Assembly (NCBI GenBank): GCA_031273285.1
Contig: JAISSE010000209.1
Coordinates: 1 to 12,508, forward strand
Reading direction: 5' to 3'
DNA from: Prevotellaceae bacterium
GTDB taxonomy: Bacteria; Bacteroidota; Bacteroidia; Bacteroidales; UBA932
Length of the DNA stretch: 12,508 bases
Positions 8,376-12,508 of the stretch are shown piece after piece. A program made the translations under genes and the position numbers. Numbering within the stretch: the first letter of the stretch is position 1; every line of letters begins with the position of its first letter. Below the pieces are notes generated by a model. That model was not told the origin of the DNA, did no database searches, and saw only the letters and a list, made by a program, of their open reading frames with translations.

Positions 8376-9185
8376 ATGGGACAAAAAGTTAATCCGATAG
8401 GTAACAGACTTGGAATTATCCGTGGGTGGGATTCCAACTGGTTCGGAGGAAAGGATTTCTCCACCAAAATTGTCGAAGACCATAAAATTCGGGAATATTT
8501 GAATGCACGTTTGGCAAAGGCGAATTTATCCAAAATTATCATTGAGCGCACACTCAAGTTGATTACCGTTACTATTCACAGCGCCCGCCCCGGTATTATT
8601 ATCGGAAGAGGCGGCGAAATAGTGGACGCGCTCAAGGAAGAACTGAAGAAAATCACGAACAAGGATATCCAGATAAATATCTTTGAAGTGAAACGCCCCG
8701 AACTTGATGCGGTGATTGTGGCTAATAATATCGCCCGTCAGGTGGAAGGCAGGATATCTTACCGCCGTGCCATAAAAATGGCTATTGCTTCGACAATGCG
8801 TGTCGGAGCGGAGGGAATAAAAATCCAGATTTCAGGTCGTCTGGGCGGCGCCGAAATGGCAAGATCCGAGACCTACAAGGACGGATGCATTCCCCTTCAT
8901 ACTTTCCGCGCAAATATCGACTATGCTCTGGGCGAAGCCCTGACCAAAGTGGGTTTGCTGGGTATAAAAGTATGGATTTGTAATGGTTTGATTTATGGGA
9001 AAAAGGATCTGGACCCCAATTTCGGAGCACATAACGAACACCGCGGATACGGCGACCGCGACCGCGACCGTGGAGGCCGCGAACGAGGTCATGACCGCGA
9101 CCGTGACAGAGATCGGGACAGGGACAGCCGCGACAGAGACAAGGATCGCGGCGGCGACAAACGTAAAAAATCAAGAAAGCAGTAA
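8376..9185 (+). CDS. rpsC: 30S ribosomal protein S3 with an Asp-Arg repeat tail
   Basis: S3 is at the mRNA entry channel and contributes to mRNA helicase activity. The body is standard: [13 protein letters not shown] at the start, the KH domain with [12 protein letters not shown], the [13 protein letters not shown] segment, and [18 protein letters not shown] near residue 200. From about residue 219 to 269 the protein becomes an extended polar tail of alternating Asp and Arg with some Gly, Lys and Ser, ending KRKKSRKQ. Bacteroidota S3 proteins often have a Gly/Asn/Lys-rich tail of comparable length, so the DR composition is the odd part. The repeat is G+C-rich, in GACCGC-like hexamers, and may vary in length. 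The stop at 9183-9185 precedes rplP by 23 bases. Confidence 0.96.
   Translation: MGQKVNPIGNRLGIIRGWDSNWFGGKDFSTKIVEDHKIREYLNARLAKANLSKIIIERTLKLITVTIHSARPGIIIGRGGEIVDALKEELKKITNKDIQINIFEVKRPELDAVIVANNIARQVEGRISYRRAIKMAIASTMRVGAEGIKIQISGRLGGAEMARSETYKDGCIPLHTFRANIDYALGEALTKVGLLGIKVWICNGLIYGKKDLDPNFGAHNEHRGYGDRDRDRGGRERGHDRDRDRDRDRDSRDRDKDRGGDKRKKSRKQ
9055..9144 (+). repeat. Degenerate GAC-CGC hexanucleotide repeat encoding Asp-Arg
   Basis: A run of Asp (GAC/GAT) and Arg (CGC/CGT/AGA/CGG/AGG) codons encodes the S3 tail. Nearly identical GACCGC units occur at the start and are more degenerate later (GACAGA, GATCGG, GACAGG). Mixed synonymous codons suggest an older expansion kept by selection for the dipeptide rather than a fresh slippage tract. 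Confidence 0.75.
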
Positions 9186-9208
9186 TAATTTCGTAAAAGG
9201 AAGAAACA

Positions 9209-9628
9209 ATGTTACAACCCAAAAAGACAAAGTACAGAAGGCAACAGAAAGGAAAAATGAAAGGAATGGCTCAAAGAGGTCATGAACTTGCATTCGGCTC
9301 TTTTGCCATTAAAGCAACAGATTATGCTTGGATTACAGGAAATCAGCTGGAAGCTGCGCGTCAGGCAATAGTGCGTTACATGAAACGCGAAGGCCAGATT
9401 TGGATTCGTATCTTTCCGGATAAACCGATTACGAAGAAACCCGCCGAAGTGCGCATGGGTAAAGGTAAAGGAGCTCCCGAAGGTTTTGTAGCTCCGGTAA
9501 CACCGGGACGTATTCTCTTTGAAGCGGACGGAGTACCGTTGGAAGTCGCTAAAGAAGCCCTTAGACTGGGCGCGCAGAAACTTCCCATCGTTACAAAGTT
9601 CATCGTCAGAAGAGATTATTCCGAATAA
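9209..9628 (+). CDS. rplP: 50S ribosomal protein L16
   Basis: L16 contacts the A-site tRNA and the central protuberance and is a late assembly protein. The 139-residue product starts [15 protein letters not shown]. It has [24 protein letters not shown], and [17 protein letters not shown] near residues 81-97, where an Arg is hydroxylated in some bacteria. It ends in [13 protein letters not shown]. The full family length and the position between rpsC and rpmC are standard. Confidence 0.97.
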   Translation: MLQPKKTKYRRQQKGKMKGMAQRGHELAFGSFAIKATDYAWITGNQLEAARQAIVRYMKREGQIWIRIFPDKPITKKPAEVRMGKGKGAPEGFVAPVTPGRILFEADGVPLEVAKEALRLGAQKLPIVTKFIVRRDYSE

Positions 9629-9641
9629 TTGATTTAAGCAA

Positions 9642-9842
9642 ATGAATAAAGCAGAAATTAGAGAACTCAATACCAAAGATTTAAAGGACAGAGTTCAGAT
9701 GGAAAAAGCAGAGTATGTCAAGATGAAACTGGACCATGCTATTTCTCCTGCCGAAAACACTTCCAATCTCAGGAAGGTGCGCAAGGGGATTGCACGGACG
9801 CTGACGGAATTGAGACGACGAGAAATTAACGGACAAAAATAA
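9642..9842 (+). CDS. rpmC: 50S ribosomal protein L29
   Basis: L29 is a small helical hairpin protein beside the tunnel exit, next to L23. The 66-residue product has the opening [18 protein letters not shown], a second helix with [19 protein letters not shown], and a short basic end. It lies 13 bases after rplP and 10 before rpsQ. Confidence 0.95.
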   Translation: MNKAEIRELNTKDLKDRVQMEKAEYVKMKLDHAISPAENTSNLRKVRKGIARTLTELRRREINGQK

Positions 9843-9852
9843 GGAGATTCTA

Positions 9853-10107
9853 ATGGAAAGGAATTTTAGAAAGGAAAGAATAGGTGTCGTCATCAGTAAC
9901 AGGATGGACAAATCTATTGTTGTTGCCGAAAAGCGAAAGGTTAAACACCCCATCTACGGCAAGTTTGTTAATAAAACGACAAAGTACATGGCTCACGACG
10001 AGAAAAACGAGTGCAGCGAAGGTGATACTGTTCGTATTATGGAAACCCGCCCGCTGAGTAAAAACAAATGCTGGCGATTAGTCGAAATAATAGAAAAAGT
10101 TAAGTAA
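9853..10107 (+). CDS. rpsQ: 30S ribosomal protein S17
   Basis: S17 binds 16S rRNA early in 30S assembly. The 84-residue product has [20 protein letters not shown], the block [20 protein letters not shown], and [20 protein letters not shown]. The start is preceded by TAAGGAG, an AAGGAG-like site that overlaps the rpmC stop and supports the ATG at 9853. It ends two bases before rplN. Confidence 0.97.
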   Translation: MERNFRKERIGVVISNRMDKSIVVAEKRKVKHPIYGKFVNKTTKYMAHDEKNECSEGDTVRIMETRPLSKNKCWRLVEIIEKVK

Positions 10108-10109
10108 CG

Positions 10110-10475
10110 ATGATACAGCAAGAATCAAGGCTGCAAGTAGCCGATAACAGCGGAGCCAAAGAAGTGCTTTGTATCCGCGTACTTGGAGGTACCCGCAAGC
10201 GTTACGCTTCCGTGGGCGACAAAATTGTGGTGAGCGTCAAAGTGGCTATCCCCGGTTCCGACGTCAAGAAAAAAACCGTATCGAAAGCTGTCATTGTCAG
10301 AACAAAAAAGGAAATCCGCCGTGCGGACGGTTCTTATATACGTTTTGACGACAACGCATGCGTCCTCTTGAACAACCAGGGCGAAATCCGGGGCACCCGT
10401 ATTTTCGGACCCGTTGCACGCGAATTGCGCGACAATTACATGAAGATTGTTTCACTTGCCCCCGAGGTATTATAA
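10110..10475 (+). CDS. rplN: 50S ribosomal protein L14
   Basis: L14 lies at the subunit interface, forms bridges to the 30S subunit and is the docking site of the silencing factor RsfS. The 121-residue product is canonical: [35 protein letters not shown], and the C-terminal [10 protein letters not shown] with [10 protein letters not shown]. It precedes rplX by 19 bases. Confidence 0.98.
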   Translation: MIQQESRLQVADNSGAKEVLCIRVLGGTRKRYASVGDKIVVSVKVAIPGSDVKKKTVSKAVIVRTKKEIRRADGSYIRFDDNACVLLNNQGEIRGTRIFGPVARELRDNYMKIVSLAPEVL

Positions 10476-10481
10476 TTAATT

Positions 10482-10486
10482 GGAGG
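10482..10486 (+). promoter_or_regulatory. Shine-Dalgarno GGAGG deciding the rplX start
   Basis: GGAGG lies eight bases before the ATG at 10495. It overlaps the upstream in-frame ATG at 10480, which would therefore have no site of its own. The downstream ATG is the better start. Confidence 0.75.
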
Positions 10487-10494
10487 AAAACATT

Positions 10495-10851
10495 ATGAGC
10501 GTAAAGTTACGTATAAAGAAAGGCGACACGGTAAAGGTTATTGCCGGCGACGACAGAAATGTGAAAGGAAAGGTTCTGGAGGTATTTCCGAAAGAGAATA
10601 AAGCGATTGTTGAGGGTGTGAATATTGTGATAAAACACACAAAACCGAACGCCAAGAATCCGCAGGGCGCCCGTCTGGAACAGGAAGCCCCCATCAATAT
10701 CTCCAATCTGCAGGTGATTTGTCCCGAAACGGGAAAACCTACCAAAACAGGTAGAATGAAAAGCGAAAAACCGGGCAAGGACGGAAAAACCCGTCTGGTT
10801 CGCTATTCAAAACAGGCTAAAAAATTAGGTATAATTAAAGTAATAGACTGA
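10495..10851 (+). CDS. rplX: 50S ribosomal protein L24
   Basis: L24 starts 50S assembly and, with L29 and L23, borders the tunnel exit. From the chosen start the protein is 118 residues and begins [18 protein letters not shown], a KOW-type fold. It continues with [30 protein letters not shown] and a basic C-terminus [13 protein letters not shown]. An in-frame ATG five codons upstream (10480) would add MEENI. I rejected it because the GGAGG site fits the downstream ATG and the family alignment begins there. The stop TGA overlaps the rplE ATG by one base (TGATG), suggesting coupling. Confidence 0.95.
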   Translation: MSVKLRIKKGDTVKVIAGDDRNVKGKVLEVFPKENKAIVEGVNIVIKHTKPNAKNPQGARLEQEAPINISNLQVICPETGKPTKTGRMKSEKPGKDGKTRLVRYSKQAKKLGIIKVID

Positions 10852-11459
10852 TGGCTAAAAAGAAAGGAGGAGAGGCTCCCGTAATAACGGCAACGCCCAA
10901 GGGATATATTCCTACTCTGAAGAAGCAATACAAAAATGTGATAGTTCCGACTTTGATGAAAGAATTCGGATATAAAAGCATCATGCAGGTTCCCCGACTG
11001 AAAAAAATAGTTATCAATCAGGGAGTCGGAAGGGCAGTTGGAGAAAAGAAACTGATTGAAGTGGCGCAGGAAGAACTTTCCGTTATCGCTGGACAGAAAG
11101 CGGTGGTTACTCATTCGAAGAAAGATATTTCCAACTTCAAACTCCGAAAAGGAATGCCGATCGGCGTTAAGGTAACGCTTCGCGGCGACCGCATGTACGA
11201 ATTTCTCGAACGTCTGATAGCAATAGCTCTACCGCGTATTCGTGATTTTAAAGGTATAAACGATAAATTCGACGGAAGAGGAAACTATACTTTAGGTATA
11301 GATGAACAGATAATATTCCCCGAAATAGACATCGACAAGGTGTCGAAAATCATGGGAATGGAAATATCCTTCATCTGCTCGTCCGAATCGGACGGAGAAT
11401 CGTATTCACTGCTCCGCAATTTCGGGTTACCATTTAAAAACGCTAAAAAGAACGATTAA
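10851..11459 (+). CDS. rplE: 50S ribosomal protein L5 with a short N-terminal extension
   Basis: L5 is in the central protuberance, binds 5S rRNA and touches the P-site tRNA. The core is clear: [23 protein letters not shown] (around residues 45-67), [21 protein letters not shown], and the C-terminal [19 protein letters not shown]. It ends [10 protein letters not shown]. The 202 residues are about 17 more than the usual 180-185 because of a Lys/Gly/Pro-rich N-terminal extension ([10 protein letters not shown] onward). The next in-frame Met (residue 36) lies inside the conserved fold, and the ATG overlaps the rplX stop, so the extension is probably real. Confidence 0.96.
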   Translation: MAKKKGGEAPVITATPKGYIPTLKKQYKNVIVPTLMKEFGYKSIMQVPRLKKIVINQGVGRAVGEKKLIEVAQEELSVIAGQKAVVTHSKKDISNFKLRKGMPIGVKVTLRGDRMYEFLERLIAIALPRIRDFKGINDKFDGRGNYTLGIDEQIIFPEIDIDKVSKIMGMEISFICSSESDGESYSLLRNFGLPFKNAKKND

Positions 11460-11461
11460 GT

Positions 11462-11731
11462 ATGGCAAAAGAATCAATGAAAGCACGGGAAGTCAAACGT
11501 GCGAAACTTGTAGCAAAGTATGCGGAAAAACGAAAAGCATTGAAAGATGCCGGCGATTATGAGGGTTTGGCAAAATTGCCGAAAAACTCAAGCAAAGTTC
11601 GTCTGCATAACCGCTGTTCCCTGACAGGGCGCCCGAAAGGATACATGCGCCTGTTCGGAATAAGCCGCATTCAGTTTCGCGAAATGGCTTCCAACGGTCT
11701 GATTCCGGGTGTGAAGAAAGCAAGCTGGTAG
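11462..11731 (+). CDS. rpsN: 30S ribosomal protein S14 (zinc-free type)
   Basis: S14 completes the 30S head between S3, S10 and S19. The product begins [20 protein letters not shown] and has the conserved [22 protein letters not shown] and [18 protein letters not shown]. There is one Cys in the NRC position and no CxxC pairs, so this is the zinc-free form. At 89 residues it is about 10 shorter than typical zinc-free S14, because of a shorter middle linker ([17 protein letters not shown]). It follows rplE by two bases. In most bacteria rpsH comes next, but here the cluster ends. Confidence 0.97.
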   Translation: MAKESMKAREVKRAKLVAKYAEKRKALKDAGDYEGLAKLPKNSSKVRLHNRCSLTGRPKGYMRLFGISRIQFREMASNGLIPGVKKASW

Positions 11732-11932
11732 AACGTGTGCGGAAGACGGTATCGAAAGATATCGGATAAATGACAACAGAAACGAATGTGCATACTTGTG
11801 CTGCGAAAAATCATGCGGATATAAGCGGTTTTTTACCGGACAAATAATTGTTGCGGAACGGTTTTCCGACTTGAACACCGAATTTGGAATTGAATCCGAA
11901 CGGGGTCTCAAACCGGAACCGTAAAAACTCAT

Positions 11933-11968
11933 ACCGGCGTATCTTTAAAAAGATGCGCCGGTTTTGTT
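11933..11968 (+). terminator. Strong intrinsic terminator ending the ribosomal cluster
   Basis: ACCGGCGTATCTTT (11933-11946) pairs with AAAGATGCGCCGGT (11949-11962) over 14 positions with a single T-G wobble. The G+C-rich base of the stem is followed by TTTGTT. The written loop is only two bases (AA), so the terminal pair probably opens. It lies about 200 bases after the rpsN stop. Confidence 0.85.
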
Positions 11969-12063
11969 GTCGCAGGTGTTTCAATTCTCGATTCCAAACC
12001 TTTTTGGTGTTATCGACAGGGCAACTTCTGCGGAGTCGTGTGTTTGTCGCCGCCCATGCCGCC

Positions 12064-12091
12064 GTGGAGATATGGCGCGCCACGTCTATAC
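12064..12091. repeat. Degenerate 28-base palindromic repeat unit, copy A
   Basis: This 28-base stretch matches copy B at 12141-12168 in 21 of 28 positions, with the centre GGCGCGCC and the right part CACGTCTATAC. The left arm is diverged, so the hairpin is poor. It looks like a decayed copy of copy B's element. Confidence 0.55.
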
Positions 12092-12098
12092 GGGATTA

Positions 12099-12116
12099 TT
12101 CACAGGATTCACAGGA
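12099..12116. repeat. Tandem TTCACAGGA repeat (2 copies)
   Basis: TTCACAGGA occurs twice in tandem and is followed by TTTTCA. It lies between the two palindromic units. Phrases of this kind appear in dispersed Bacteroidota noncoding repeats as I remember them; this was not checked. Confidence 0.6.
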
Positions 12117-12140
12117 TTTTCAATCATGCGTAGATTCACC

Positions 12141-12168
12141 GTAGAGACGCGGCATGCCACGTCTCTAC
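12141..12168. repeat. Near-perfect 28-base palindromic repeat unit, copy B
   Basis: GTAGAGACG (12141-12149) pairs with CGTCTCTAC (12160-12168), and the inner GGCA/TGCC also pairs. One C-A mismatch separates the two stems. A partial third copy (TGCCGCGTCTATG) follows from 12170. It could be a REP-like or MITE-like dispersed hairpin element. As a simple hairpin without a U run it is not a terminator. Confidence 0.75.
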
Positions 12169-12207
12169 AATGCCGCGTCTATGATGTGTTTGTCGTCGTG
12201 GATACTG

Positions 12208-12321
12208 ACCCCCGCTCCAACCTGTGCTTTGTGCCTCACAGGCAAGATATATGCGACTTTGGCGTTCATTTAACACAGGCAGTATTGCTTCTATCCGTTT
12301 TTTTACTTTTTCTTCTTCCAT
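12208..12321 (-). pseudogene. Truncated N-terminus of an ISAzo13-like (Rhodopirellula-type) transposase
   Basis: Read on the - strand from the ATG at 12321, the first 38 codons give KKRIEAILPVLNERQSRIYLACEA followed by STGWSGG. From memory this resembles the start of ISAzo13-family DDE transposases, which read roughly LLPxLNERxRRLxLAxEA, then GYGG. After about codon 38 the similarity ends and the frame runs into the palindromic repeat and stops at 12136. If this is right, only the 5' end of the element's gene survives. CAAAAGTA (12345-12352), read on the - strand as TACTTTTG, could be a -7 box, but no -33 box is visible. The match rests on recollection of the family, so it is a candidate. Confidence 0.5.
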
Positions 12322-12396
12322 TTGTTATCTTATTTTTGAAACAACAAAAGTAATGCTTTTTTCTTTATATTATTATTTGATATATTTATTCACTAT

Positions 12397-12426
12397 CAAC
12401 CGACTAAATGACAAATTTGTCGGTTG
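12397..12426. repeat. Inverted repeat CAACCGAC / GTCGGTTG
   Basis: A perfect 8-base stem, CAACCGAC (12397-12404) with GTCGGTTG (12419-12426), has a 14-base loop. A second, overlapping perfect 12-base palindrome GACAAATTTGTC lies at 12410-12421, so two mutually exclusive folds are possible. It may be an operator or an element end next to the transposase remnant. Confidence 0.6.
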
Positions 12427-12490
12427 GTTTGCTCTATACTATTAGCATACAATTAAGTATAAATTGATTTTTTTGTTTTTTAAAAACCTA

Positions 12491-12501
12491 CCCCCCCCCC
12501 C
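12491..12501. repeat. Homopolymer tract C11
   Basis: Eleven consecutive C bases lie seven bases from the window end, in an otherwise very AT-rich stretch. Such tracts are slippage-prone and can be phase-variable, but also cause assembly errors and contig breaks. Confidence 0.85.
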
Positions 12502-12508
12502 TAAAAAA

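Larger units (their letters stand above)
11732..12508. other. Noncoding region after rpsN: terminator, repeats and IS remnant
   Basis: No convincing + strand gene is present in these 777 bases, and there is no sign of rpsH or later spc genes. From the left, 11732-11932 shows no feature I can support. A strong terminator then lies at 11933-11968, palindromic repeats at 12064-12168, a reverse-strand transposase-like fragment at 12208-12321, an inverted repeat at 12397-12426, and a C11 tract at 12491-12501. Two long + strand open frames (11884-12144, 11964-12353) run through the terminator and repeats and have no recognisable motifs. Confidence 0.65.

Noticed and set aside
8995..9285. Thr/Ala-rich + strand frame overlapping the end of rpsC
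   Set aside because: It is the other-frame reading of the Asp-Arg codon repeat of S3, so the apparent repeats are a by-product.
11732..11932. tRNA or small RNA gene after rpsN
   Set aside because: I looked for cloverleaf arms and CCA ends and saw only weak hairpins such as GGTATC-GAAA-GATATC, with no consistent fold.
11964..12353. 129-residue + strand open frame in the 3' spacer
   Set aside because: It starts within the terminator tail, crosses the palindromic repeats and runs antisense to the transposase-like fragment. Its product has no recognisable motif.

Overview
The window looks like a piece of a Bacteroidota chromosome, probably order Bacteroidales. Three things point there: the ribosomal protein sequences, a Bacteroidota-type promoter (TTTG, 17 bases, TACCTTTG) upstream of rpsL, and A-rich leaders that mostly lack strong Shine-Dalgarno sites. 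No species is named, because nothing here fixes one.

Layout. Positions 2-163 hold the 3' end of pdxT (PLP synthase glutaminase). A 533-base spacer follows, with a hairpin terminator, short direct repeats and the promoter. From 697 to 11731 all genes are on the + strand and tightly packed: rpsL-rpsG-fusA-rpsJ, two non-ribosomal genes (4076-5226), then rplC-rplD-rplW-rplB-rpsS-rplV-rpsC-rplP-rpmC-rpsQ-rplN-rplX-rplE-rpsN. This is a fused str + S10 + start-of-spc cluster, probably read from the one promoter, and most gaps are under 35 bases. After rpsN the usual spc genes (rpsH, rplF and onward) are missing. Instead there is a spacer with a strong terminator, palindromic repeats, a reverse-strand remnant that looks like the N-terminus of an ISAzo13-type transposase, an inverted repeat and a C11 tract near the window end.

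The most unusual part is the AT-rich gene pair inserted between rpsJ and rplC. The first gene encodes a small protein with four predicted membrane segments. The second overlaps it by 4 bases (ATGA), has its own AGGAGG site, and encodes a membrane-anchored protein with a LexA/signal-peptidase-like (S24/S26) GDSM motif and a cysteine cluster. Placed like this, a possible membrane protease pair would be co-transcribed with the ribosome assembly genes. Its function is unknown. Second in interest is ribosomal protein S3, which carries an unusual Asp-Arg repeat tail of about 50 residues.
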